Positions 28,660-37,204 are shown, numbered from the stretch's first letter. The stretch is 64,000 nucleotides of DNA from Exiguobacterium sp. AM39-5BH (GCF_003467445.1 NZ_QSGS01000009.1:11334-75333); one strand, 5' to 3'. Numbers and translations are program-made. The notes: generated from the letters alone by a model not told the origin.

Positions 28660-28665
28660 GGCAAA

Positions 28666-28680
28666 TGATTATCATTATCA
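28666..28680. promoter_or_regulatory. Fur-type operator
   Basis: TGATTATCATTATCA matches the 7-1-7 Fur-family consensus TGATAATNATTATCA at 13 of the 14 defined positions. Fur, Zur or PerR cannot be told apart from the site alone. It lies 25 bp before ATG 28706. Confidence 0.75.
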
Positions 28681-28705
28681 ATAAGAAATGGGAGAATTTA
28701 ATCCA

Positions 28706-28771
28706 ATGAACAAGATCGAATTATATAAAACGGCCTTTATCAACGGACTTGATGTCGAGCCAGACGATTGA
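28706..28771 (+). pseudogene. short coding start resembling an acyl carrier protein N-terminus
   Basis: ATG 28706 follows GGGAGAATTTAATCC and reads MNKIELYKTAFINGLDVEPDD before a stop. A helix starting LYKTAFINGLDVEPDD resembles helix I of stand-alone acyl carrier proteins from surface-polymer or Dlt-like gene sets, but the serine attachment region is absent. The following reading frame is the tail of a different protein. I read it as the beginning of a Fur-controlled gene fused by a deletion to another gene; this is an inference. Confidence 0.35.
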
Positions 28772-29432
28772 GTATGACTGGAAGATGTTGAAGCAGTTTG
28801 ATGAACATCTGCGTCCGGGTGGGGTCGTCATCGTCTCACTCTCGCAAATCACGTTCAGCAATGCGGAGATTGGCCGGAAAGAAAATTATTATCAGGTGTT
28901 GGACCGGGAAGACATCGAACCGGTCAGCACGTTCGATTACTATACGTACACGTCGATTCCCGCGTTGAACAGTGGGAGCGTCTATACGGCGCTGTCGCGA
29001 GACATTCGTGATTTAAGGTGGGAGTCGCACGAACCGTGGGTGAATAACGGCAAGAACTATTCGGAACGAAAATACGAGATGGTCGAAGCCCAGTATAAAC
29101 AAGCTGTGGAGAATCGTGACATCGAGCAGAACATGGAACGCGTGACAGACATCGTCACGTATTGTCAGACGAAAGGCTATCGCGTCGTATTGGCGATGGA
29201 GCCGGTCCACGCGTCTTACAACGCCTGTTTTGATGAAGCGGTCATGGACCGACTCGTCCATCAACATTTGGCCTCGCTCGAGTTGGACGTCCCGTTCCTG
29301 AACTACATGACTGACGAACGGTTTATCCATCAGCGCGAGTACTTTCATAATCCGGACCATTTGAACGGGAAAGGGAGAACGCTCCTATCGTCTCTCGTCT
29401 ATAAGGATTTGAAACGGCTCGGCTATCTATAA
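28749..29432 (+). pseudogene. SGNH-hydrolase-like protein, N-terminally truncated
   Basis: 227 residues that look like the last two thirds of an SGNH/DltD-like protein. It begins inside the middle block (SSQTIEYDWKMLKQFDEHLRPGGVVIVSLSQ, normally after an N-terminal nucleophile block). It ends with FHNPDHLNGKGRTLLSSLVYKDL, the C-terminal Asp-His box of the fold. The catalytic-Ser block is not present and no ribosome binding site precedes TTG 28749 or ATG 28752. The 5' end overlaps the acyl-carrier-like start in another frame. Probably inactive unless the missing part is a sequence gap. Confidence 0.5.
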
Positions 29433-29435
29433 GAA

Positions 29436-29470
29436 AAGGAAATCTACAATCGCGTAGATTTCCTTTTTGT
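29436..29470 (+). terminator. terminator after the SGNH-like gene
   Basis: AAGGAAATCTAC (29436-29447) pairs with GTAGATTTCCTT (29454-29465), then TTTG. It also faces the convergent VOC gene. Confidence 0.9.
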
Positions 29471-29481
29471 ATGTTCGCGCA

Positions 29482-29851
29482 TCACGTTCGAAGCTCGCTC
29501 ATCAACGCATGCGTATTGCCCTCCGAGTCCTTGTAGAAAGCCATCCACGTCTCGAGGGTCTCCATTTTCGCGACGAGGTGCGGCTCGTCGATAAACTGAC
29601 GCCTATCGCTAAAAGCTGTTCATACGCCTCAGTGAGATTGTTCACTTGGAGATAGAGCACGGAACTCGCTTTCGCAAAGCTTCATTCTCAGGACGCGACA
29701 ACATGAGCCGCACGCCGTTGCATTCTAGAAAGGCGAGGCTGCCGGCTTGGAACAGGAGCGGAATTTCAAGTGTGTCCCGGTAGAAACGGACCGCACGATC
29801 CAAGTCGTGCACCGGTACGTAGATTTGTCTGATTTGCTGAATAAGATTCAA
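29482..29851 (-). CDS. VOC/glyoxalase-family protein, interrupted by two missing bases
   Basis: A small vicinal-oxygen-chelate protein (about 123 residues if repaired), the fold of glyoxalase I and bleomycin-resistance proteins. The N-terminal module reads IRQIYVPVHDLDRAVRFYRDTLEIPLLF...FLECNGVRLML. The frame then shifts near 29675 (a missing base in a two-base run) to SSVLYLQVNNLTEAYEQLLAIGVS, and again near 29593 to FIDEPHLVAKM...FYKDSEGNTHALMSELRT. Both shifts are single missing bases in short runs, so the gene may be intact in the organism. It lies convergent to the SGNH-like gene. Confidence 0.7.
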
Positions 29852-29904
29852 TCGATATCCCTCCTAAAGTGGCATCTGTGACCGTGTAGCGCATGTATTC
29901 TTGA

Positions 29905-30168
29905 TTAACGCGCTTGGCGAATCCGTTGAGCGGTGAACATCCCGAGCGCCAGAACGATGGCTAGGCCAATCCATGTGAAGACGTAAATCAATGGCGACCC
30001 AGTCGTCCCGATGGTCACCTCGTTTTGAAGCATGGTGACGTTATCCGCCTCGGCGATTATGTCGGGTGTATAATTGAGCGTGCGGATGAAGCCGATTCCG
30101 AACGTGGCAATGAGATACAAGAGATGAAGCGCGGTCGAGATGAGCATCGCGCGTTTTGTAATCTTCAA
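29905..30168 (-). CDS. small membrane protein, function unknown
   Basis: An 87-residue protein with two transmembrane helices (about 8-27 and 59-80) separated by an outside loop. It probably starts at TTG 30168 (MKITKRAMLISTALHLLYL), one base after the stop of the preceding gene. GGAAAGGAAG lies upstream. A much longer open frame exists upstream but overlaps the neighbour wholly and has no protein-like composition. It is likely co-translated with the 30170-30691 gene. Confidence 0.55.
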   Translation of the reverse strand: MKITKRAMLISTALHLLYLIATFGIGFIRTLNYTPDIIAEADNVTMLQNEVTIGTTGSPLIYVFTWIGLAIVLALGMFTAQRIRQAR

Positions 30169-30169
30169 G

Positions 30170-30691
30170 TCAATCTTCCTTTCCGTCTTTCGCGTAATGG
30201 CTTTGCGAAAGCTTTTGTTCCATTTGCGTATGTAATTTCGTGACAATCCCGTCCGGATGCGAAGAAATCGCGAGTTGAACATGGACCGGGAACATGGTCC
30301 ATAAATCGGTCGGATAATACGAGCCGTCCCGCGGTGTCCGATGACCTTGAATCGTAAAGGTTTCGTCATCGTCGTCAAGGTATAATACAAGGGGGACGGA
30401 CATGCCCGAACCTTGCTCGAAGCGGTCACCTTCTTGCACGTACTCTTGGATGAGCGCCCAGACGTACACCTCATTCTTCGTCGTATTCGTGTCGAGAATT
30501 TGATATGACGTCCACACGTCACCGCCGAAGTTCGGTTTCATCACTGCGGTCGTCAAGTAGCGCTCCATCTCTTGATGATCAACCGAAACGGACTGACTCA
30601 TCGAGACGAACGATTCTCCCGTCGTGACAGCATACAAGCTTGCGACGATGGTGATGGTCCAAAAGGTGGTCCACATGAGTTTTTTCAACAT
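30170..30691 (-). CDS. exported or membrane-anchored protein, function unknown
   Basis: A 173-residue protein with an N-terminal signal or anchor (MLKKLMWTTFWTITIVASLYAV). An outside domain rich in Asp and Thr follows, including VPLVLYLDDDDETFTIQGH. I place the start at ATG 30691 behind GGGGAATTTT. I do not recognise a family. The small membrane protein 29905-30168 follows after one base, so the two probably work together. Confidence 0.55.
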   Translation of the reverse strand: MLKKLMWTTFWTITIVASLYAVTTGESFVSMSQSVSVDHQEMERYLTTAVMKPNFGGDVWTSYQILDTNTTKNEVYVWALIQEYVQEGDRFEQGSGMSVPLVLYLDDDDETFTIQGHRTPRDGSYYPTDLWTMFPVHVQLAISSHPDGIVTKLHTQMEQKLSQSHYAKDGKED

Positions 30692-30795
30692 AAAATTCCC
30701 CCGTATCTGTTCACGGATAAAAGATTTGAGTTTATCGTAGCGCATTTCTACCGAATCGTGGGAATTATTGACTAAAATTTTAAGGGGATGATTGG

Positions 30796-31271
30796 ATGCA
30801 AACGGTATATATAGCAGGGGGCTGCCTCTGGGGCGTCCAGGCGTTCATCAAGACGTTACCTGGTGTCGTCGAGAAACGGAGGCCGGACGGGCGAACGGGG
30901 TGACAGATACGCTCGAAGGAATATATGACGGTTACGCCGAATGCGTCAAAACGACGTTCGATCCGAGCGTCGTCACGATAGAGGGTTTGATGGATTACTT
31001 ATTTGAAATCATCGACCCGTACAGTGTCAATCGCCAAGGCGAGGATGTCGGCGAAAAGTATCGGACTGACGTCTATAGTGCAGACCCAAGCCATTTGGAA
31101 GCCGCGCGCACGTTCATCGACGGTCGGAGCGAGGCGGACCGAATCGCGGTTGAGGTAGTGCCGCTCACGAACTACGTCCGAAGTGCGGACGAGTATCAAG
31201 ACCGGCGCGCGCGATGTCCGGACGATTACTGCCATATTCCAAAGGCATTATTAGAGAAGTACAAACAATGA
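30796..31271 (+). CDS. msrA: peptide-methionine (S)-S-oxide reductase, interrupted by one missing base
   Basis: Repairs oxidised methionine (S-sulfoxide) in proteins. ATG 30796 behind AAGGGGATG gives MQTVYIAGGCLWGVQAFIKTLPGVVE, with the catalytic-Cys motif GGCxWG. One base is missing near 30873 (probably from GAGGAA). The next frame continues TEAGRANGVTDTLEGIYDGYAECVKTTFDP and IIDPYSVNRQGEDVGEKYRTDVY, both typical of MsrA. Restored length is about 158 residues. The motif has Leu where most MsrA have Phe, and GRANG replaces GYTGG, so it is a divergent member. Confidence 0.8.
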
Positions 31272-31301
31272 GCCAACACACGTTGTGTCGGCTCATTTGT
31301 T
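31267..31301. terminator. bidirectional terminator after msrA
   Basis: AATGAGCC-ACAC (31267-31279) pairs with GTGT-GGCTCATT (31285-31297); it overlaps the msrA stop and faces the convergent small gene. Confidence 0.8.
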
Positions 31302-31542
31302 ATGCGCGCTCGAGGACGTTCACGAGCAAGCGATGCACGACCTCGTGGTCGCGCACGTCATGCAGTTTGTAGTCTTTCCCGGGCAATGTGTACCACTCGG
31401 CCGCACCGACGTACGTGATGGCGAGCTCGAGCGTGCCGTCTTCCTGGCATGTCGTCCGTAATTCAAGATTTCCACTGATGACGCCGACTTCCTCGGTCAT
31501 GACGCCGTGAGTGGCTTTAAATACTGAAGATTGCTGGTTCAT
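31300..31542 (-). CDS. small hypothetical protein
   Basis: An 80-residue mostly beta-strand protein (NLELRTTCQEDGTLELAITYVGAAEWYTLPGKDYKL) with no signal peptide or recognisable motif. The start follows GAAAGGAGTCTACG, a good ribosome binding site, and the composition is that of a real gene. Its 5' neighbour on the same strand, the secreted HNH nuclease, lies 18 bp upstream, so they may be one transcript. Confidence 0.55.
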   Translation of the reverse strand: MNQQSSVFKATHGVMTEEVGVISGNLELRTTCQEDGTLELAITYVGAAEWYTLPGKDYKLHDVRDHEVVHRLLVNVLERA

Positions 31543-31560
31543 CGTAGACTCCTTTCTGAA

Positions 31561-32193
31561 TCAATAGACGCAAGCATTGATGGCCGTTTGAAGGGCCGTC
31601 TTTTCTGTCGATTGGAGGCTGAGACCCCAGCGGCTCTTCGTCTCGACCCACATCTTCGCGTAGGCACAGCGCGCACCGGTACGGGGAGGCTGCCATGTCG
31701 ACGGGTCTTGGTCCCCTTTCGAACGGTTCGAGCTGGCCGAGACGGCGATGAGCTGTGGCCCATTCAAATCGTTGGCGAAGCTTTGGCGCTTCGTCGTCGT
31801 CCAGCTGCTTGCGCCTGAACGCCATGCTTCGGCCAAAGGTACGACATGATCGATGTTAATGTCAGACGCTGATGTGAATGTGATGCCGTCATAGTAACTG
31901 TACCACTTACCTGTGGTGACCGGACACTCGTCGACGACCGAGTCGGCGTCGCGTTTCAAGACGATGTGCCGCGTGTTACACCCGTTCCCTTGGCTGCTCC
32001 AATGGGGGAATAAGTCACGGCTATAACCGGTCATCGACCCTTCATTTTTCACCGTCAAGGCGTTTAATTTAGATAACGCCATTGACTTAGATGGGATACC
32101 TGGCGGGAGCGCCGAAGCGGTAGGGGTCGTGAAGTGAAGCGTTGTGGCGACTAAGATGATGGCGAATAACGAACTGATGCATTTTTTGAACAT
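31561..32193 (-). CDS. secreted HNH-family nuclease
   Basis: A 210-residue protein starting at ATG 32193 behind AGGAGGCACAAAC. A signal peptide (MFKKCISSLFAIILVATTLHFTTPTASA) is followed by a domain with IDHVVPLAEAW (first His of the HNH/beta-beta-alpha-metal centre). DLNGPQLIAVSASSNRSKGDQDPSTW carries the Asn and the Lys/Asp region, and ARCAYAKMWVETKSRW follows. This matches small secreted DUF1524/HNH endonucleases. It may scavenge or degrade extracellular DNA. Two cysteine pairs could form disulfides. An inverted repeat (GCATCGT...ACGATGC, 32232-32251) lies in its leader. Confidence 0.8.
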   Translation of the reverse strand: MFKKCISSLFAIILVATTLHFTTPTASALPPGIPSKSMALSKLNALTVKNEGSMTGYSRDLFPHWSSQGNGCNTRHIVLKRDADSVVDECPVTTGKWYSYYDGITFTSASDINIDHVVPLAEAWRSGASSWTTTKRQSFANDLNGPQLIAVSASSNRSKGDQDPSTWQPPRTGARCAYAKMWVETKSRWGLSLQSTEKTALQTAINACVY

Positions 32194-32400
32194 GTTTGTG
32201 CCTCCTATTATGTATGACGACTGAACGACGCGCATCGTAAACACACGATGCACATCGACTATACATGGCAAGGAAGTGAGAAATACGCAAATTTACAAAA
32301 AATGAATCCGAAGATTATAAAAGTTGAGGTCAGGGACACGATACATGACATCAGACGTCCCGGCTTTAGCACTACCGGCATACGCGTAGGCACCAACTAT

Positions 32401-32409
32401 TGGTATAAT
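32401..32409 (+). promoter_or_regulatory. extended -10 promoter of the DUF4317 gene
   Basis: TGGTATAAT (consensus TATAAT at 32404-32409 with the TGn extension) lies about 40 bp before the gene; no good -35 is visible. Confidence 0.7.
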
Positions 32410-32448
32410 GAAATCGGTTTGTAGTAAAGGACGAAGGAGTTGGGATGA

Positions 32449-33642
32449 ATGAATCAAAAAGACATCGCGGCGATCCGCAAGCATTTCAAGTTGAATGCGG
32501 AAGCGGTCAAAATCGCTGACATTTATAATATTTATATTCGCCAAGACAGCAACGAGATTTTTTACGAGGAGTTACGCTCGTTCCCGTTTGTCGAGCAGGA
32601 GCACCAAGAGCTGTTTCTCGCCAACTTCAAGAAAGTGCTCGGCGGCAAAATCGACGAGAAGTTGTTCGAAGTGAAGTTTCAACATCCGGAGCCGGGCCAG
32701 ACCGACCATACGCAGACGTTGTTGTATGAGGCACTTCGGACCGACGATATCGAAGAATGGGCCGGTATGATGCAGCGGATCGCGCTCAAGATGGTCCAGG
32801 AGGCACCGTTTGAGAAAGATATGGTCGTCACGTTCATTCGCTTCAAATACAATAAGCCGACGCGCCGTCACTCGGAGGAGACGGAAATTGATATGCGTGA
32901 CGAAGTATGGACGTCGCGCTTCATTCTCGGCAGTATCAATCAGACCGAGCTCCCAAAACAGTCGCTCGTGTTCGACTATATCGAGCGAGAGTTCAAGTCA
33001 AATATCTTCATCAATCCGGTCATCAAACTCGACGCGCCCATCGGCGGCTTTATGTTCCCGTGCTTCACGGACAACGCGGCCGACGTCAACCATATCTTGT
33101 ACGCCGCGCAAAAGGCTCATCAACCAGACTTCGGCTTTATCGAGAACGTCTTGAACGGGACCGAAATCGTGACGGCGGTCGAAGAGAAGGCGATGTTCGA
33201 GGAGGTCGTCAAAACTGTCATCGGCGAAGAAGTGAACGTCGGGACGCTCGCCACCGTCTATGATGAAATCAATCAGATGATCCTAGCCGAAGCGGAACGC
33301 GAGGACGAGGACGAGAGCGTGCCGATGATTGACGCCCGTACCGTCGAAATCGTGTTGAAGGCGAGCGGGGTCGAGGATGTGACGACGGAGAAGGTCGAGC
33401 AGGCGTTCCAACAAGTCGTCGACGACCGCCAATATGAGATGAAGGCGAGCAGCGTCGTCCCAAAATACACGTCGAAGTCGATTAAAATCAATACGAAAGT
33501 CGCCAATATCTCGATCAGCCCGCAAGACTTGAAGTACGTGAGACAAGTGAACGTGAAAGGGAAACGTTGCCTGTTGATTGAACTAGAAGAAGACACGGAA
33601 ATCGAAGGATTCAAGTTGATCTCGGAAGAGCTGCTCGACTAA
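32449..33642 (+). CDS. DUF4317 domain protein
   Basis: A 397-residue cytoplasmic protein with the DUF4317 start MNQKDIAAIRKHFKLN and the conserved LFLANFKKVLGGKIDEKLFEVKF. No enzyme motif is apparent and no role is established for the family that I know of. The protein is acidic and mixed alpha/beta. ATG 32449 lies behind GAAGGAGTTGGGATGA. The small membrane-protein gene 33667-34095 follows after 24 bp and may be co-transcribed. Confidence 0.82.
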   Translation: MNQKDIAAIRKHFKLNAEAVKIADIYNIYIRQDSNEIFYEELRSFPFVEQEHQELFLANFKKVLGGKIDEKLFEVKFQHPEPGQTDHTQTLLYEALRTDDIEEWAGMMQRIALKMVQEAPFEKDMVVTFIRFKYNKPTRRHSEETEIDMRDEVWTSRFILGSINQTELPKQSLVFDYIEREFKSNIFINPVIKLDAPIGGFMFPCFTDNAADVNHILYAAQKAHQPDFGFIENVLNGTEIVTAVEEKAMFEEVVKTVIGEEVNVGTLATVYDEINQMILAEAEREDEDESVPMIDARTVEIVLKASGVEDVTTEKVEQAFQQVVDDRQYEMKASSVVPKYTSKSIKINTKVANISISPQDLKYVRQVNVKGKRCLLIELEEDTEIEGFKLISEELLD

Positions 33643-33666
33643 TATATTCCGAATGGAGGCCATCGA

Positions 33667-34095
33667 GTGCATCCGACAGAGCTGATTGAATATTTGCTGG
33701 TAGCTGTTGTCGTCTTTCTGATTTTTGCGGCATCCTATGTATTTCGCGGGAAATGGCGGACGATGATTCGTCTGTTGGCTGTACTCTGCATCCTCACGTA
33801 TGCGGTGTTTTATGCGATTCGTCCGTCTTTAATCGAGGGCCGGGTCGCGGCGGACGTTGTCATCCTTGAAGACGAACTCGAAGAACGATATCCGAATGAA
33901 ACGTTCACTGTCACGACGATTCCATTTCGGACCGAGGGGTACGAGAGTACAAATCCATACACGATATACGTGACATTTTCGAGTGAGCCGGATGCGGAGT
34001 ATTATTATCAGGTGACAGACGAAGGCGAAGTCGAGCAACAAGGATTCAGTTCGACAATTGAAGGGAAAATTGACTTTCAACATTTAGGAAAATAA
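33667..34095 (+). CDS. small membrane protein, function unknown
   Basis: A 142-residue protein with two N-terminal transmembrane helices (about 8-26 and 34-54) and an outside domain of about 85 residues (TFTVTTIPFRTEGYESTNPYTIYVTFSSEPDAEYYYQV), probably a small beta fold. It starts at GTG 33667 behind ATGGAGGCC. I do not recognise a family. A Noc-site-like palindrome lies inside the coding region at 33741-33754. Confidence 0.6.
   Translation: MHPTELIEYLLVAVVVFLIFAASYVFRGKWRTMIRLLAVLCILTYAVFYAIRPSLIEGRVAADVVILEDELEERYPNETFTVTTIPFRTEGYESTNPYTIYVTFSSEPDAEYYYQVTDEGEVEQQGFSSTIEGKIDFQHLGK
33741..33754. promoter_or_regulatory. possible Noc-binding site inside a gene
   Basis: ATTTCGCGGGAAAT matches the Noc consensus ATTTCCCGGGAAAT at 13 of 14 positions; the one change breaks the central symmetry. 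Weaker 12-of-14 matches occur at 31374-31387, 38668-38681 and 58706-58719. Confidence 0.4.
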
Positions 34096-34124
34096 GCTCA
34101 AGCTCAATGCCTGAGCTATTTTTA
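34093..34124 (+). terminator. terminator after the small membrane protein gene
   Basis: AGCTCA (34095-34100) pairs with TGAGCT (34112-34117), then ATTTTTA. Confidence 0.7.
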
Positions 34125-34202
34125 TGACAATCAGGTGAGGCAGGTTGAATTTATCACGTGTAATCGTAAAGCGTTTTCGGAAATGCTGATTAAACATAAA
34201 TA

Positions 34203-34232
34203 AGGTCCGGAGAGATCATTCTCTCCGAAACC
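34203..34232 (-). terminator. hairpin after dbpA
   Basis: CGGAGAGA (34208-34215) pairs with TCTCTCCG (34220-34227) around TCAT. It lies just past the dbpA stop on the minus strand; the following T run is weak. Confidence 0.6.
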
Positions 34233-34240
34233 TCGATTGT

Positions 34241-35685
34241 TTACTTATGGGCTTTACTAACTTTTAGCTTTTTGCCTTTAATCGGTGTGGATTCCATCGC
34301 TTGGAGGACGAGTGAGCCTTTACCGTTCAAAATGTCAACATACGTCATTTGATCGTTGATTGTGATGATCCCGATATCGTCTGCTGTCACGCCAGGAATT
34401 TTTGCAATCGTCCCGACGAAGTCGACGGCGCGGAGTTTTTTCTTCTTCCCGCCGCTAAAGTGAAGTTTCATGATGTCTTGGTTGATGCGGGCCGTCTTGT
34501 TGTTGCGAACGACGCGTCGTCCGCTCAACTTCTCTTCGAACGCAGCTTGGTTGCGCGCGACTTGCGCTGCGTTCGGCGCATCCATCTCTGGGATATCGAA
34601 TTTGATGAATGCCTCAATGGCGCGAACGAACTTGCCTCGTGAGGGGTTGCGAGCGTGATTGCCTTCCCAGCGTTTCCGGCACGGCCGGTGCGGCCGGTCC
34701 GGTGCACGTAACTCTCTTTTTCCATCGGTACGTCATAGTTGATGACGAGGTTGACGTTATCGACGTCAATCCCACGTGCCGCGACATCGGTCGCGACGAG
34801 GTAGCGGAAGTTCCCCATCTTGAAGCCTTCCATGACGGCGAAGCGGTCTTCCTGCTCGAGACCACCGTGGAGTCGTTCGCACGAATAACCGGCTTGATCG
34901 AGTTCGCCGTACACCGTGTCGACGTGCTCTTTCGTCCGACAGAAGATGATACAGCTGTCTGGGTTTTCAACGACGGTCACGTCTTGGAGCACGGTGAGCT
35001 TGTCTTCGCGGCGCACTTCAATCAGACGGTGCTCGATTGTCGAGGCGGTGACCCCACTCGATTCGATGGCGATACGGACTGGTTCATTCATGTGCTTTTG
35101 GCACAAACGCTCGATGTCATTCGGGAATGTCGCCGAAAAGACCATCGTCACGCGATCGCGCGGCAATTCTTGAAGAATCGCTTCGACGTCAGCGAGGAAG
35201 CCGCGATTCAACATCTCGTCGGCCTCATCGATAATCAAGTAATCGATTTTATCGAGGACGAGCGTCTCCCGTTCAATATGATCCATGACGCGTCCCGGTG
35301 TTCCGACAACGATATGCGTTTTCTGTTTCAATTCATCACGTTGTTTCGAGAACGGCTCTTTCCCGTAAACGGCAGTCGCCTTGATTCGTTTGAAACGACC
35401 GATGTTCGTCATATCTTCGCGGACTTGAACGGCAAGTTCGCGTGTCGGTGTGAGAATCAGCACTTGCGGCTTGTTCTCTTCCCATTCGATGAGTTCCGTG
35501 ACCGGAATGCCGAACGCTGCTGTCTTTCCGCTACCGGTTTGGGCTTTGACGACCAAGTCTTTGCGCTCAAGTGCGAGCGGGATGACTTTCTGTTGGACTT
35601 CGGTCGGTGATTCGTATTTCATGATGCCTAGTGCGCGTTGGATGTCTTCGCTTAGGCGATAGTCTAAAAAGCTTGGTTGATTCAT
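34241..35685 (-). CDS. dbpA: DEAD-box RNA helicase DbpA (YxiN type), interrupted by one missing base
   Basis: ATP-dependent helicase acting in 50S assembly. 481 residues when repaired, the length of YxiN. The core shows [10 protein letters not shown] (motif I), PTRELAVQV (Ia), TPGRVMDH (Ib), DEADEML (II), SATFP (III), [11 protein letters not shown] (V) and [12 protein letters not shown] (VI). Near 34637 one G is missing, after TLATPHEA. The next frame carries the C-terminal DbpA domain ([36 protein letters not shown]), which binds hairpin 92 of 23S rRNA. Start behind GAGGTAACCCT. Confidence 0.92.
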
Positions 35686-35746
35686 AGGGTTACCTCATTT
35701 TCGTGTAAGAAACTTCTATTCGAGAAATTTTCATTAGCAATTTGGA

Positions 35747-35884
35747 TTACGCTTCATTATACACGAAAGCAACCCATTCGTCGTTCATCCCAACAATCGT
35801 TTGAATGTAAAGCGGGACAAGTCGAAAGGACGTTCCATATTTAACAACTGTTCTACAAAGACGCTTTTGATTGTCATTCTTCAT
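35747..35884 (-). CDS. possible small protein downstream of the nucleotidyltransferase
   Basis: A 45-codon frame beginning at ATG 35884 that overlaps the end of the nucleotidyltransferase gene by 11 bp (MKNDNQKRLCRTVVKYGTSF...). It has no clear ribosome binding site and no recognised motif. It fills the gap before dbpA but could be a chance frame. Confidence 0.22.
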   Translation of the reverse strand: MKNDNQKRLCRTVVKYGTSFRLVPLYIQTIVGMNDEWVAFVYNEA

Positions 35885-36647
35885 AAAGCAACCGCTGCAT
35901 ATACGGTTCAAGTTTAAATTGTGGATGGTCTTCCAAGCAGGCTGAGAATAAAGTGTGAATCGATTGTTTGGCACGTTGGATGGATATCGGGTCGATTGAA
36001 TTAGGATATGTCTGTAAATAATCCTCGATGAACGAACGGTTCAATGTGTGATAAGCCTTGAATTGATGCGCTTTTCGTCCCTCTTTCAATGTCTGGGCTG
36101 TCAACGTCAACTCACGCAACGTCTCAAGCATCTTCAAAGCATAAATGAGATTGTTTCGCTTCAACTCTTTCTCCAGTGCTAGCGAGGCATAGATAAACTC
36201 AAAGGGAACATCACTGGTCTCGTATCGAATCGGGCTCTCAACAAAACGCTCATGTTCAATCTCCATGTGTTGGAGGAGTTGCCCGTCCCGATCGACCACG
36301 ACGTTCCAAAGTGGAGAACGGACCGGGAGTAGTTCGAGTGGGGCGATGGAGATGTTAAACTCCAAGCGATTCTCGAGTAGGACAATCAGCAAAAAGATGT
36401 CCGGTCCGAACTGCTTTTCTTTAACGAAAATAGGGGATAATCGGAGAAAGTAGTCGGTTAAATTCTGCTTGATTGATTGGGGGTCAACATCAGGGCGGGC
36501 AGCCACCATTAAATCGATATCGGAATAGCGGTCCTGATATCCTGCGGCACCGGAGCCGAGCTGAACAACCCCTTGAACGCCTGTGTCAGTTTGTAAGTGA
36601 TTAAGAACGTGTTGGAACTGTGTGTCTCTTTCAACTGTACTGTACAT
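35874..36647 (-). CDS. nucleotidyltransferase-fold protein
   Basis: A 257-residue protein with QLGSGAAGYQDRYSDIDLMVAA (GS-x-D-x-D NTP-binding motif, residues about 30-52) and a third acidic position in LEFNISI. An all-helical C-terminal half follows, as in DUF4037-type or kanamycin nucleotidyltransferase-like proteins. No substrate can be named. It has the same general plan as the 1845-2597 protein but little direct similarity. It lies upstream of dbpA on the same strand with a 190-bp gap. Confidence 0.65.
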   Translation of the reverse strand: MYSTVERDTQFQHVLNHLQTDTGVQGVVQLGSGAAGYQDRYSDIDLMVAARPDVDPQSIKQNLTDYFLRLSPIFVKEKQFGPDIFLLIVLLENRLEFNISIAPLELLPVRSPLWNVVVDRDGQLLQHMEIEHERFVESPIRYETSDVPFEFIYASLALEKELKRNNLIYALKMLETLRELTLTAQTLKEGRKAHQFKAYHTLNRSFIEDYLQTYPNSIDPISIQRAKQSIHTLFSACLEDHPQFKLEPYMQRLLYEE

Positions 36648-37204
36648 AGAATGACCTCAATTTCGTAGATGATAAATCCTTATTCTACCAATCAAAGGCG
36701 AATCCTTTTAATTTATAAAAGGATGGAATAAAGGTATACATAACTAGTGAGCGTATAAGCCAACTTTAAACTATAAATTCAGAGACGAATCATCAGAACA
36801 GTATGTTAAGGGGCCAGTCATAAAAAGACTGGTGGCTAGTTGTCGATTGTCCAGATACAAAATCGTTTGGCGACAACGCCGGTGAAGTGCTCACAGACAG
36901 TTCTTGCACACGTGATGATTCGTTAAGTGTGAAAATAGGTGATGACTTTATGTCGACCTACTTTTGTATCAAAAGTAACGAGTTATTTTGTATAATGGAA
37001 TAGACATCTTGTGATTTGAAAGGGGGGCGCATATACGTGGAAAATCGTTTGAGATTTTCTAAGTCTTCAATCACTCATGCAAAGCCAGTTGTCACAAAGG
37101 CGATCGTTTGCATGGGGCAGAATGTATAAGTTGATCGCTATATAATTTTTACAACAATGGCTTTGCTTCCTTATTGTCGAAATTCTTATAAGGAGCGAGC
37201 AGAT
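36648..37204. other. 557-bp gap with hairpins and one very small open frame
   Basis: No protein-like gene is visible. A CCAGTC/GACTGG hairpin lies near 36814-36833, and a wider GTTGTCG/CGACAAC pairing spans about 36839-36882. A TATAAT (36991-36996) precedes GAAAGGGGGG and GTG 37037, which opens a 30-residue frame (VENRLRFSKSSITHAKPVV..., to 37129). This promoter, ribosome-site and small-frame set could be a tiny gene or the start of a lost one. Confidence 0.3.

Noticed and set aside
30792..30900. An alternative N-terminus for MsrA starting at TTG 30792
   Set aside because: That frame lacks the catalytic GGCLWG motif, which is encoded in the neighbouring frame from ATG 30796; the two join by one restored base.
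34609..35610. A 333-codon open frame antisense to dbpA
   Set aside because: It lies wholly opposite a recognised helicase gene, has no family resemblance, and such long shadows are common where GC-rich third positions suppress stops.
37155..37170. A 15-bp identity (AATGGCTTTGCTTCC) between the gap at 37.16 kb and the end of rpsR
   Set aside because: The similarity does not extend on either side, so I take it as chance rather than a duplicated rpsR fragment.
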